Position numbers and translations under genes: made by a program. Below, piece by piece: positions 14,758 to 22,485 of a stretch of 37,464 bases of DNA. Numbering within the stretch: position 1 is the first letter of the stretch; the number at the start of each line of letters is the position of its first letter. The notes beneath the pieces are model-generated. The model did no database searches. It worked only from the letters and a program-made list of their open reading frames with translations, and was not told the origin of the DNA. The DNA is taken from contig NZ_JAEQMY010000049.1 in assembly GCF_016743775.1 (NCBI RefSeq), positions 1-37,464 on the forward strand. Direction: 5' to 3'. This DNA comes from Microvirga aerilata (GTDB taxonomy: Bacteria; Pseudomonadota; Alphaproteobacteria; Rhizobiales; Beijerinckiaceae).

Positions 14758-15591
14758 TCAATGCTGGCGCAGATGATCCCGGGTGCGCGTGCCCAGAAGC
14801 TTAGGGGTCCGAAGCTCCGGCCGGCCTGCCAGAGGCTTGAGAAGGCGGGCAAAGCGCTCGGCCCACTCCTCCGCTCCCGCGTCCGAGGCGATCAGGTCCT
14901 GGCGGATCTCGATGAGCGCGTTGGCAAGCCCCCGGATCGTGGCGTGGCGGTCAACGGTGTCGCCGGCCAATGCACCGTCGTAAGGCTCGTTGTCGCCCAC
15001 CACGAGCCCCTCCTCGGCCTCCAGCCCCGCGAGAAGGGGCTTGGCGAACCGGTCGTCCGCATCCCACAAGATCCCCACATGCCAGGGACGCGGCCAGCCG
15101 CGCCATACGGGGGTGAAGCTGTGCACCGTCACGATGACGGGCGGATGGCCCGCCGCCATGGCCCTGTGGATCGCCGTCGCAATGGCCTCGTCGTAGGGGT
15201 CGTAGAAGCGGGCTATGCGCCGCTGCACCTCGGCTTCGTCCGTCTTGGCATTGCCCGGCACCACCGCGCCGTCGGACAGGCGCATGACGAGAGTCGGGTC
15301 GTCCCGTCCCCGGTTCGGATCGATGATCAGGCGCGAGAACCGGGTCAGAATCGCGGGAGCACCGAGGCGGCGCGCGAGCGAGCGCGTCACAGCGGCGGCT
15401 CCGATGTCGTAGGCGATGTGGCGCTGGAACTCAGTCTCCGGCAGACCCAGGTCGCCAAGATCCGGCGGCACCGCGTTGGAGGCGTGATCGCACAGGATCA
15501 GGACACCGGATTCCAGAGATCCTTCGATGATTTCGACAGGACAGGGCTCGGGAGAAGGATCGGCGAGCTTGAGCGCAGCGGAAGCGGACAT
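14758..15591 (-). CDS. N-formylglutamate amidohydrolase family protein (copy 1)
   Basis: This 277-residue member of the N-formylglutamate amidohydrolase (HutG-type) family would remove the formyl group from N-formylglutamate or a related N-acyl amino acid. Conserved pieces are ILCDHASNAVPP (N-terminal zinc site with Asp and His), SRLIIDPNR and VTVHSFTPV (another His). The ATG at 15591 is preferred to a TTG three codons earlier; neither has a good ribosome site. It leads the unit with DUF1244. No histidine-use genes are nearby, so a role in histidine breakdown is not supported by context. A second, divergent copy is at 21332. Confidence 0.88.
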   Translation of the reverse strand: MSASAALKLADPSPEPCPVEIIEGSLESGVLILCDHASNAVPPDLGDLGLPETEFQRHIAYDIGAAAVTRSLARRLGAPAILTRFSRLIIDPNRGRDDPTLVMRLSDGAVVPGNAKTDEAEVQRRIARFYDPYDEAIATAIHRAMAAGHPPVIVTVHSFTPVWRGWPRPWHVGILWDADDRFAKPLLAGLEAEEGLVVGDNEPYDGALAGDTVDRHATIRGLANALIEIRQDLIASDAGAEEWAERFARLLKPLAGRPELRTPKLLGTRTRDHLRQH

Positions 15592-15704
15592 GAGGGACAA
15601 AAGGGGTTATGGAGCGGTGGATTGTATGGTTGAAGGGAAGCCATAGCCTGCCCGACCACCCCTGACAACGCGACCATGCGCGCAACACTCTTTCACGGCG
15701 ATCC

Positions 15705-16643
15705 ATGTCCTCCACCTCTACCCCGGCCCGCCTCGACACGGGCTTTGCCCCGGCTTTCGCAGCCCTCTGCCTCGGCGCGGTCGCCATGGGCATCTCCCCG
15801 ATCTTCGTGCGCTTCGCATCCGCCGACATGGGCACGACGCCTGCCGATGTGGGACCTTTCGCCAGCGCCTTCTGGCGCGTGTCGCTCTGCCTGCCCCTGC
15901 TCTATGCCTGGATGCGGATCGAGGAGCGGAGAGCGCCCGCCGATGCCCCGAGGGTCCGTTTCTCCAAGGCCAGCATCGTAGGAGGCATCGTCTTTGCCGG
16001 AGACCTGTTCTTCTGGCACCTGGCCATCCTCAACACGACGGTCGCCAACGCCACCTTCTTTGCCACCCTGGCCCCGCTTTTCGTCGTGCTCGTGGTCTGG
16101 CTCCTGCTCCGGCAGCAGGTCTCGCGGGGAACCTTTATCGGCCTTGCTCTTTGCCTTCTGGGTGGAGCGGCCCTGATCGGCCAGAGCCTTCAGGCGGATC
16201 CCGCCCGGATCGAAGGGGACCTGTACGGGGTCGCCACCGCGTTCTTCTTCGGCATGTATTTCCTGGCTGCCAGCCGGGCACGGAAAACCGCAGGTGCCGC
16301 GCGCGTCACGTTCGAGGCGGGCCTGATCACCTCCGCCATTCTTCTGGTCGTGGCGCTTGCCTTCGACACGCGGGTGATCCCGCAGACGGCGCAGGGAATC
16401 GCGGCGCTGCTTGCCATGTCGTATATCAGCCATGCGGGCGGCCAGGGGCTGCTCGCGATCGCCCTAGGCCGTTTGCCTGCGGTCTTCTCGTCCCTGGTGA
16501 TCTTCCTGGAGGCGATTGCGGCGGCCGTGTTCGGCTGGGCCATCCTGGGCGAGGAGCTGACCCTGATCCAGAGCCTGGGCGGCGCCTTGATCCTGTTCGG
16601 CATCTGGGCCGCACGCCCCAAAGCGGAAGCGACGCTCGGATGA
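15705..16643 (+). CDS. DMT family (EamA) transporter
   Basis: This 312-residue inner-membrane protein has about ten hydrophobic helices arranged as two EamA repeats, the usual drug/metabolite transporter build. The first repeat runs about 20-150 and includes ISPIFVRFASAD and NTTVANATFFATLAPLF; the second runs about 165-305 and includes LPAVFSSLVIFLEAIAAAVFGW and a closing GGALILFGI. Such proteins usually export amino acids or small metabolites, but the substrate is not predictable. It stands alone between the divergent N-formylglutamate amidohydrolase and the DUF1036-pyk pair. Confidence 0.9.
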   Translation: MSSTSTPARLDTGFAPAFAALCLGAVAMGISPIFVRFASADMGTTPADVGPFASAFWRVSLCLPLLYAWMRIEERRAPADAPRVRFSKASIVGGIVFAGDLFFWHLAILNTTVANATFFATLAPLFVVLVVWLLLRQQVSRGTFIGLALCLLGGAALIGQSLQADPARIEGDLYGVATAFFFGMYFLAASRARKTAGAARVTFEAGLITSAILLVVALAFDTRVIPQTAQGIAALLAMSYISHAGGQGLLAIALGRLPAVFSSLVIFLEAIAAAVFGWAILGEELTLIQSLGGALILFGIWAARPKAEATLG

Positions 16644-16823
16644 TGCCCCGAGCCCTCTTCGTTCAGGGAGTGAGGGCAGGCTGATTGCAGCCCGGCCTGC
16701 AAATTCTGCAGCATCGGCGTTGTAAGGTCTTGCTCCGGCGCCGCTTCTGGCCGACAACGATTCGACATAGTTCTCACAGCATTGTGCGATTTCATTCCTT
16801 TCGATTCGATCAAACCAGCATCC

Positions 16824-17285
16824 ATGAAGGCCCCCATCCTCACATCGGCGTCTCGCTGGCCGCGAAGCCTTGCGCTCGCAGCCTTTTTCTTCAGCGGGTG
16901 CCTTCTGGCGGCGTCTCCTGCGCGGGCGGACCTGCGCCTGTGCAACATGACGTCGAGCCGGGTCGGCATCGCCCTCGGCTACCGCGACGCTCAAGGCTGG
17001 GTGACGGAAGGCTGGTGGAATCTCACCGCCCGCGGCTGCGAGACCCTGCTCAAGGGTCAGCTCGGCGGCCGCTTCTACTACATCTATGCCATCGATTACG
17101 ACCGGGGCGGGGAGTGGAGCGGACGCTCCTTCATGTGCACCCGGGAGCGCGAATTCACGATTCGCGGAACGGAAGATTGCCTCGCCAGGGGCTTTGATCG
17201 CAGCGGCTTCTTCGAAGTCGACACCGGTGAACAGAAGAGCTGGACGATCCAGCTCACAGAAACGAACCGCCCAGGGGGGCCATGA
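16824..17285 (+). CDS. DUF1036 exported protein
   Basis: This 153-residue protein has a signal peptide (about 1-35, ending SPARA) followed by the DUF1036 domain: LRLCNMTSSRVGIALGYRD, then GWVTEGWWNL and YYIYAIDYD. Four Cys in the mature part (in LCN, GCE, MCT and DCL) could form disulfides. The role is unknown. Its TGA overlaps the pyruvate kinase ATG as ATGA, so translation of the two is coupled. The 180-base gap upstream holds no feature I can support. Confidence 0.85.
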   Translation: MKAPILTSASRWPRSLALAAFFFSGCLLAASPARADLRLCNMTSSRVGIALGYRDAQGWVTEGWWNLTARGCETLLKGQLGGRFYYIYAIDYDRGGEWSGRSFMCTREREFTIRGTEDCLARGFDRSGFFEVDTGEQKSWTIQLTETNRPGGP

Positions 17286-18724
17286 CGATGAGACGCGCAC
17301 GGCGCACGAAGATCCTTGCAACACTGGGGCCGGCTTCCGAGAACCCGGAGATGATCGCCAAGCTCTTTGAGGCGGGCGTCGACGTGTTTCGCCTCAACAT
17401 GAGCCATCTGCCCCGCGAGCGCCTGAAGGAGCGGGTCGAGATGATCCGCTCCGTTGAAGCCAGGTTCAAGCGTCCCATCGCCATTCTGGCCGATCTTCAA
17501 GGGCCCAAGCTGCGCGTAGGCGCCTTCGAGGGCGACAGCGCCATGCTCGAGCCGGGCCAGAGCTTCACGCTCGATGCCGACAAGGCGCCCGGCACCAAGA
17601 ACCGTGTGCATCTGCCGCATCCCGAAATCCTGTCCTCGCTCGAGCCCGGCCACACGGTGCTGATCGACGACGGCAAGCTGCGGCTTCGCGTGAAAAGCGT
17701 GAAGCAGGGCTCGGCCACCACCTCGGTCGAGGTCGCGGGCAAGATTTCCAACCGCAAGGGCGTGAGCCTGCCCGATACCACGATCCCCGTCGCCGCCATG
17801 ACCGACAAGGACCGCTCGGACCTCGAAGCGGCGCTCGATGCCGGCGTGGACTGGATCGCGCTCTCCTTCGTGCAGCGTCCCGAGGACGTGGCCGAGGTGA
17901 AGAAGGTCGCCCGCGGCCGCGCGCTCGTCATGTCCAAGCTCGAGAAGCCGCAAGCCATCACCCGCCTCGACGAGATCATGGAGATCTCCGACGCGGTCAT
18001 GGTCGCCCGCGGCGATCTCGGCGTGGAAATGCCGCTGGAAAAGGTGCCCGGCATCCAGAAGCGAATCATCCGCGCCGCCCGCCGCCTCGGCAAGCCCGTG
18101 GTGGTGGCAACCCAGATGCTGGAATCGATGATCACCTCGCCGGTGCCGACCCGCGCGGAGGTGTCCGACGTGGCGACGGCCGTCTATGACGGCGCGGACG
18201 CGGTGATGCTTTCGGCCGAGAGCGCCTCAGGCGAGTACCCGGTGGACGCGGTGGCGACCATGAGCCGGATCGCCGAGGAGGTGGAGCAGGACCAGAACTA
18301 CTGGTCGATCATGCGCACCCTGAACGCGGAGCCGGAAGCCACAGGCTCGGACGCCATCGCGGCGGCCTCTCACCAGATTGCCGACACGCTCAACATCAAG
18401 ACGGTGGCCGCCTGGACCTTCTCGGGCTCCACCGCCTTCCGCATCGCCCGCGAACGGCCGAACTCCACGGTGCTGGCGCTCACCCCCAGCCAGAACACGG
18501 CCCGTCGCCTTGCGTTGGTCTGGGGCGTGCATCCGATCCGCACCAAGGACGCCAGCGACATCGACGATATGGCGTTCCGCGCCTGCAAGTTCGCCCTGCG
18601 CGAGGAGTATTCGCGGATCGGCGACCGGGTGATCGTCGTGGCCGGCATGCCCTTCGGCACCCCGGGCGCCACGAACATGGTGCGCATCGCGTTCGTCAAT
18701 CAGGAACACGCCGCCCAGGCTTAA
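17282..18724 (+). CDS. pyk: Pyruvate kinase
   Basis: This 480-residue glycolytic enzyme turns phosphoenolpyruvate and ADP into pyruvate and ATP. Family marks are RRTKILATLGPAS at the start, FRLNMSHL, ADLQGPKLRVG, the metal-binding MVARGDLGVEM and the LSAESASGEYP stretch; the C-terminal allosteric domain is present. The ATG at 17282 overlaps the DUF1036 stop, but an ATG two codons on (17288) would match many homologues better. Its TAA overlaps the stop of the convergent alpha/beta hydrolase by three bases, leaving no room for a separate terminator. Confidence 0.97.
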   Translation: MTMRRARRTKILATLGPASENPEMIAKLFEAGVDVFRLNMSHLPRERLKERVEMIRSVEARFKRPIAILADLQGPKLRVGAFEGDSAMLEPGQSFTLDADKAPGTKNRVHLPHPEILSSLEPGHTVLIDDGKLRLRVKSVKQGSATTSVEVAGKISNRKGVSLPDTTIPVAAMTDKDRSDLEAALDAGVDWIALSFVQRPEDVAEVKKVARGRALVMSKLEKPQAITRLDEIMEISDAVMVARGDLGVEMPLEKVPGIQKRIIRAARRLGKPVVVATQMLESMITSPVPTRAEVSDVATAVYDGADAVMLSAESASGEYPVDAVATMSRIAEEVEQDQNYWSIMRTLNAEPEATGSDAIAAASHQIADTLNIKTVAAWTFSGSTAFRIARERPNSTVLALTPSQNTARRLALVWGVHPIRTKDASDIDDMAFRACKFALREEYSRIGDRVIVVAGMPFGTPGATNMVRIAFVNQEHAAQA

Positions 18725-19698
18725 GGAACCCCCACCCTGGCCGGCGCGATCCGTTCGGCCAGGGTCTCGATGGCGGACACCACCGCCTTGCCGTCGGCGT
18801 ATTGCGGCATGTGGCCGATGCCCCGCATCAGGATCAGTTGCGCCCCCGGCACCTCGCGCACGAAGGAAACGCTGTGGAGATCGGTCCAGACGATCTCGTC
18901 GCTGTCGCCGGCGATCACCAGCACAGGCAGGCGGATCTCCCGATAACGGGCGCGCTGCCGCAGGACCGCATCGTACATGACGGCGAAGTCCTCCATGTTC
19001 ACCTCATAGGCCCTGGGCCGGAAGGCCAGGGGGATGAAACCCTTTCTGACGATGCCGGGTGGCGGCTGCTGCGGACGGAAGGTCTTTCGCTTCATCCAGA
19101 TGCGGAACATCAGAAGGATCGGCACCGCAACGGTGCGCATCATCAGCCAGCCCGCCTTGGATGCAATGAAGCGTCTGAACCATCCGATATAGCCCCCGGG
19201 CCACGGCGAGGTGATGCCGGAAAGCACGACGATGGCTCCCGCCACATCCGTGTGATCGAGGGCAAAATGCGGCACGACGGTTCCGGACCAGGAATGCCCC
19301 ACCACCACGGCGTTTCGAACCTCCAACCGGCGCAAGGCGGCAGCCACGAGGGCAGCCTGTCGGGCTGGCTCAGCCTCGCTCAAACCGCGCTTGCGCTCGC
19401 TCCAGCCGTGGCCGGGACGGTCGAAGGCGATCACCCGGTAATGCTGCGAGAGCGGAAGGCCGAGGCCCAGCATGGATTCGGCAAGGTTTGAGGAAGCGCC
19501 GTGCAGGATCACGATGGTGCCGCGCGCCGCACCGTGGGCAGGGCCCTCGTCACGGTAATGCAGCCTGCCCCCCTCGACCTCGATGAAGCGGCCGGTGGGC
19601 GGAAACCGTCGCTCGATGGTCCAGGCGTAAAGATACGAGAAGGCTGCCCCCAGGGCGAGGAGCAGGAAAGGCGCGATCAGAGCAAGGAGCAGGGTCAT
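18721..19698 (-). CDS. Membrane-anchored alpha/beta hydrolase
   Basis: This 325-residue alpha/beta hydrolase has an N-terminal hydrophobic helix (about 1-28) that probably anchors it in the membrane. The catalytic parts are visible: the oxyanion region VILHGASSN, the nucleophile elbow GHSWSG, the acid in AGDSDEIV and the His in GIGHMPQY. The cap region (about 165-235) is basic and hydrophobic. The substrate is not known; such proteins include esterases, haloalkane dehalogenase-like and epoxide hydrolase-like enzymes. It starts 14 bases after the TPR gene stop, so the pair is likely one transcript. Confidence 0.88.
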   Translation of the reverse strand: MTLLLALIAPFLLLALGAAFSYLYAWTIERRFPPTGRFIEVEGGRLHYRDEGPAHGAARGTIVILHGASSNLAESMLGLGLPLSQHYRVIAFDRPGHGWSERKRGLSEAEPARQAALVAAALRRLEVRNAVVVGHSWSGTVVPHFALDHTDVAGAIVVLSGITSPWPGGYIGWFRRFIASKAGWLMMRTVAVPILLMFRIWMKRKTFRPQQPPPGIVRKGFIPLAFRPRAYEVNMEDFAVMYDAVLRQRARYREIRLPVLVIAGDSDEIVWTDLHSVSFVREVPGAQLILMRGIGHMPQYADGKAVVSAIETLAERIAPARVGVP

Positions 19699-19712
19699 CC
19701 CTGCAACGTGGA

Positions 19713-20321
19713 TCAGAGGTCCTGCCCGTCAACCTCGGGGCTGAGACGCGTCACGATGGTTTTCACATCCTCCATCTGAGGATTGATCTTGAGCACCCGC
19801 CGATAGGCTTCCAAAGCCCGGCCTTTGTCGTCGGACGCCATGAACACATGGCCGAGACCGGTCCAGGCGTTGAAGTGGCGCGGCTCGATCTTCAAGGCGC
19901 GGTGAAGATCGGCCATGGCGCCCACGGGATCGTCGAGCTGGTAGAAGACGGTGGCGCGCTTGTACCAGGCCTCCGCCCAGTTGGGCTGAATGGTCAGAAC
20001 GCGGTCGATCAGCTCGATGGCGAGGGGAAAGTCCTTCTTCGCATAGGCTTCGGCAGCCCGGCTCAGGAGAAGATCGGCCGTATCGGAGCCGGAGCGGGAG
20101 AAGCGCCGCTCGATCAGGGACGCGATGCCCTTGGCCTCCTGCTCGGACTGAGCCTTGCCGAGACGCTCGAACAGCTCGTCAAGGCTGGAGGCGCGCGGCG
20201 GGCTCGGCGTGGCGGGCTGGGGCTGCTCCTTCTGGCTCTTGGGACGCGCAGGCTCCTGCGCCTCCAGCGGGAGGGCCACCAAGCTCAGCGATAAGGTCAG
20301 TGCAGACGCGAAAAAGCGCAT
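19713..20321 (-). CDS. Exported tetratricopeptide repeat protein
   Basis: This 202-residue protein has a signal peptide (MRFFASALTLSLSLVALPLEA) and about three or four TPR units between residues 70 and 190, for example WAEAWYKRATVFYQLDDPVGAM and FNAWTGLGHVFMASDDKGRAL. It probably serves as a periplasmic scaffold. There is no ribosome binding site before the ATG, and the ATG sits in the 3' arm of the terminator-like hairpin 20316-20349. A promoter at 20328-20355 would place the transcript start at or next to the ATG, suggesting leaderless translation. The alpha/beta hydrolase gene follows 14 bases after its stop. Confidence 0.85.
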   Translation of the reverse strand: MRFFASALTLSLSLVALPLEAQEPARPKSQKEQPQPATPSPPRASSLDELFERLGKAQSEQEAKGIASLIERRFSRSGSDTADLLLSRAAEAYAKKDFPLAIELIDRVLTIQPNWAEAWYKRATVFYQLDDPVGAMADLHRALKIEPRHFNAWTGLGHVFMASDDKGRALEAYRRVLKINPQMEDVKTIVTRLSPEVDGQDL

Positions 20322-20349
20322 GCCGGGATTTTAGGGTCCCGGCATGCGC
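20316..20349 (-). terminator. rpmJ terminator overlapping the TPR gene start
   Basis: The perfect 13-base arms GCGCATGCCGGGA / TCCCGGCATGCGC enclose an 8-base loop and are followed on the minus strand by TTTTT, a classic intrinsic terminator about 100 bases after the rpmJ stop. The TPR gene ATG (20319-20321) is inside the second arm, and the T-run is part of its second and third codons. Confidence 0.85.
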
Positions 20350-20355
20350 GGTCAA
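20328..20355 (-). promoter_or_regulatory. Promoter for leaderless TPR gene
   Basis: Reading the minus strand, TTGACC (20355-20350) and TAAAAT (20333-20328) are 16 bases apart, close to the sigma-70 consensus. Six bases follow the -10 box before the A of the TPR gene ATG, so the expected start point is at the ATG. It lies inside the rpmJ terminator hairpin. Confidence 0.6.
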
Positions 20356-20449
20356 TTCATAAAAGCGTGTGCGGCGTTGCCGCAGCCTAAACCCTAAAGG
20401 GTCGCATCGTTTATCGTAGGGGACCGGTGCCGGCCTCCCACGCGATGCC

Positions 20450-20575
20450 TTAGCCCTGACGGGCCTTGTAGCGCTTCTGGGTCTTGTTGATGATGTAGAC
20501 CCGACCCTTGCGACGAACCAGCTGGTTGTCGCGATGGCGGCCGCGGATCGACTTCAACGAGTTACGGATCTTCAT
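20450..20575 (-). CDS. rpmJ: 50S ribosomal protein L36
   Basis: This 41-residue protein, MKIRNSLKS through to YKARQG, is L36 of the large ribosomal subunit. It is the C-minus form: the zinc-binding Cys/His set is absent and the sequence has no Cys at all. This long variant, with RGRHRDNQLVRRKGRVY in the middle, is typical of alphaproteobacteria. An AGGAG site stands about 11 bases before the ATG. It lies 43 bases downstream of tRNA-Val on the same strand and may share its transcript. Confidence 0.96.
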   Translation of the reverse strand: MKIRNSLKSIRGRHRDNQLVRRKGRVYIINKTQKRYKARQG

Positions 20576-20618
20576 ATCCGGTCTCCTGCGGCCCTTCGGG
20601 AAGGCCGGAAAAAGAAAA

Positions 20619-20693
20619 TGGTGGGCGCGGCTGGGATCGAACCAGCGACCCCTACGATGTCAACGTAGTGCTCTCCCGCTGAGCTACGCGCCC
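20619..20693 (-). tRNA. tRNA-Val (GAC)
   Basis: The minus strand folds into a full cloverleaf of 72 bases plus an encoded CCA (20619-20621). The acceptor stem is GGGCGCG / CGCGCCC, the anticodon stem CTACG / CGTAG holds the loop TTGACAT with anticodon GAC, and the T-arm is GCTGG-TTCGATC-CCAGC. It reads valine codons GUC and GUU. Confidence 0.97.
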
Positions 20694-20735
20694 GGGAAAC
20701 GGTGATGTTTGACGTCCCGCTTCGGCTGTGGGGGC

Positions 20736-20764
20736 GATATACCCACAAGCGGGCGCGGGCGCAA
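20736..20764 (-). promoter_or_regulatory. Candidate promoter of tRNA-Val / rpmJ
   Basis: On the minus strand TTGCGC (20764-20759) is followed after exactly 17 bases by TATATC (20741-20736). The tRNA 5' end is about 42 bases further on. It lies between the cpdR stop and the tRNA. Confidence 0.5.
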
Positions 20765-20801
20765 GCCTTGGGCCAAGCCTTTTTTAAGGGCCGGGCCTTT
20801 T

Positions 20802-21158
20802 TTAGGCGGCCATCATTTTATCGACTTCGGTCACCAGGTCGCGCAGGTGGAACGGCTTCGACAGGACCTTCGCGTCGCGCGGGGCCTGGGAGTCGGGGTT
20901 GAGCGCGACGGCGGCAAAGCCGGTGATGAACATGACCTTGATGTCCGGATCGAGCTCGGTGGCCTTGCGGGCCAGCTCGATGCCATCCATCTCGGGCATG
21001 ACGATGTCCGTCAGGAGAAGCTCGAAAGGCTCCTCCCGCAGGCGGTTGTAGGCGGAAAGGCCATTGTCGAACGAGGCCACGTCGTAGCCTGCGTTCTCCA
21101 GCGCCTTCACGAGAAAGCGCCGCATATCGTTGTCGTCTTCTGCGAGAAGGATCTTCAT
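20802..21158 (-). CDS. cpdR: CpdR-type single-domain response regulator
   Basis: This 118-residue protein is a lone receiver domain. In Caulobacter, unphosphorylated CpdR primes the ClpXP protease for cell-cycle substrates such as PdeA and indirectly CtrA. Phosphoacceptor Asp51 lies in LLLTDIVMPEMDG, the acidic pair in AEDDND and the switch Lys in LSKPFHLRDLV; the last stretch is a CpdR hallmark. The C-terminus ends in Ala-Ala, as in CpdR itself, a ClpXP-type degron. The ATG at 21158 starts directly at the domain; the frame is open to 21221. It is divergent from the second N-formylglutamate amidohydrolase gene. No histidine kinase is nearby, as expected for CckA/ChpT control from elsewhere. 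Confidence 0.92.
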   Translation of the reverse strand: MKILLAEDDNDMRRFLVKALENAGYDVASFDNGLSAYNRLREEPFELLLTDIVMPEMDGIELARKATELDPDIKVMFITGFAAVALNPDSQAPRDAKVLSKPFHLRDLVTEVDKMMAA

Positions 21159-21260
21159 CGGTTGCCAGCCCCGAATCGTGGCGAATGGGTTCAAGCCTTC
21201 ATGACGCATCGGGGTAAACAAGCCGTGAAAGAAGGCCGCAGTCCCACTACGATATTGTCA

Positions 21261-21288
21261 TGGACAGCTGGCGATGCTGCCGTACACT
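21261..21288 (+). promoter_or_regulatory. Possible promoter of N-formylglutamate amidohydrolase copy 2
   Basis: TGGACA and TACACT are 16 bases apart, with the gene start 43 bases downstream at 21332. The match to consensus is modest. Confidence 0.3.
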
Positions 21289-21331
21289 AGCCTGAACACC
21301 TTGGATTTCCCCAAAGATAGCCAGTTTCCTG

Positions 21332-22222
21332 ATGCGGCCAGCCATCGTTGATGAGTTCGACCCTCCCTTCACCGTCACCGAACCTTCGGGGCAGACGATT
21401 CCGTTCGTCTTCAACGCACCGCACGCGGGAGCCATCTATCCGGCCTCGTTCCTGGCCGCGTCCCGGCTCGACCCCATGGCCCTGCGCCGGTCGGAGGATG
21501 CCTTCGTCGACGAGCTCTTCGCCCCGGCGATCGGTCTCGGCGCACCGCTGATGACCGCACGCTTCCCGCGCGCCTATCTCGATCTCAACCGGGAACCCTA
21601 CGAGCTCGACTCCCGCATGTTCGACGGCCGCCTGCCGCCCTTCGCCAATACCCGCTCCATGCGGGTGGCCGGCGGCCTCGGCACGATTCCGCGCATCGTG
21701 GCCGACGGGCAGGAGATCTACCGCTCCCGCCTTCACGTGGACGAGGCCCTGCACCGGATCGAATGGCTCTATAAGCCCTATCATCGGACATTACGCCAAC
21801 TGGTGCGCCGCACGGCCCAGCTTTTCGGCCACGCCATCCTGATCGACTGTCATTCCATGCCCTCCTCGAGCGTCAGCCGCGAGGACGGGGCCAAGGCGGA
21901 CATCGTCCTGGGCGACCGGTACGGGACGAGCTGCGCCAGCATCCTGATCGAACTGGTGGAAGCGGCTCTGAGGGGGCGGGGCTATACGGTGGTGCGCAAC
22001 AAGCCTTATGCGGGCGGCTTCATCACCGAGCACTACGGCGAGCCGGCTCTAGGCCGGCATGCCCTGCAGATCGAAATCAACCGTGCGCTCTACATGGACG
22101 AGCGCAGCATGCAGAAGAAAGCGGCCTTCGCGGTCCTGCGGGAAGACCTGATCCAAGCCTTCGCCCAGGTGATTTCTGACCTGGAAGGCGAACTGACCAC
22201 CCGGCCCATCGCGGCGGAATGA
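21332..22222 (+). CDS. N-formylglutamate amidohydrolase family protein (copy 2)
   Basis: This 296-residue protein is in the same family as the gene at 14758 but clearly divergent. Conserved elements are FVFNAPHAGAIYP (an Asn-Ala-Pro-His variant of the metal site), SEDAFVDELF, PRAYLDLNREPYELD, and LIDCHSMPSS, with His and Cys near the second metal ligand. ALQIEINRALYMDE near the end is also typical. The product is probably a cytoplasmic amidase on N-formyl or other N-acyl glutamate-like compounds. It is divergent from cpdR and convergent with the MFS gene. Confidence 0.88.
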   Translation: MRPAIVDEFDPPFTVTEPSGQTIPFVFNAPHAGAIYPASFLAASRLDPMALRRSEDAFVDELFAPAIGLGAPLMTARFPRAYLDLNREPYELDSRMFDGRLPPFANTRSMRVAGGLGTIPRIVADGQEIYRSRLHVDEALHRIEWLYKPYHRTLRQLVRRTAQLFGHAILIDCHSMPSSSVSREDGAKADIVLGDRYGTSCASILIELVEAALRGRGYTVVRNKPYAGGFITEHYGEPALGRHALQIEINRALYMDERSMQKKAAFAVLREDLIQAFAQVISDLEGELTTRPIAAE

Positions 22223-22291
22223 TCGCCCTGCCCACAGCACAACGTGCTGCCCCCGGCAATCCGCTCATGGAAGAAAGAGTGCAGGACGGAT

Positions 22292-22315
22292 CCCAAAAGT
22301 GCATCGCACTTTAGG
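22292..22315. repeat. Small palindromic intergenic element
   Basis: CCCAAAAGTGC-ATC-GCACTTTAGG holds a perfect AAAGTGC / GCACTTT stem. It shares the 10-mer CCCAAAAGTG with the palindrome before gltB (28210-28219), which suggests both belong to a dispersed intergenic repeat family. Confidence 0.5.
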
Positions 22316-22342
22316 TTCTATGCTCGAGCAGCCCCCAAAAAG

Positions 22343-22368
22343 AAAAAAGGCCACTCTTGCGAGCGGCC
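22343..22368 (-). terminator. Terminator downstream of the MFS gene
   Basis: On the minus strand GGCCGCTC-GCAA-GAGTGGCC (one G-U pair) is followed by TTTTTT. It lies about 120 bases after the MFS transporter stop. Confidence 0.8.
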
Positions 22369-22485
22369 CGAAGTTTAGGGAGGAAACGCCCAAGAAGGGC
22401 TACGATAAGGCGACGCCAATCGCCGTATCGCACTGCAATAATTGCGCCGCAGCGCACAAATTGCAATATGAAATTTCGCCTTCGG

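Noticed and set aside
20370..20384. TGCGGC-N3-GCCGCA hairpin after rpmJ as a terminator
   Set aside because: Short stem and only a delayed, four-base T-run; the 13-bp hairpin at 20316-20349 is far better.
20508..20705. 65-codon plus-strand open frame
   Set aside because: Lies antisense to rpmJ and tRNA-Val.
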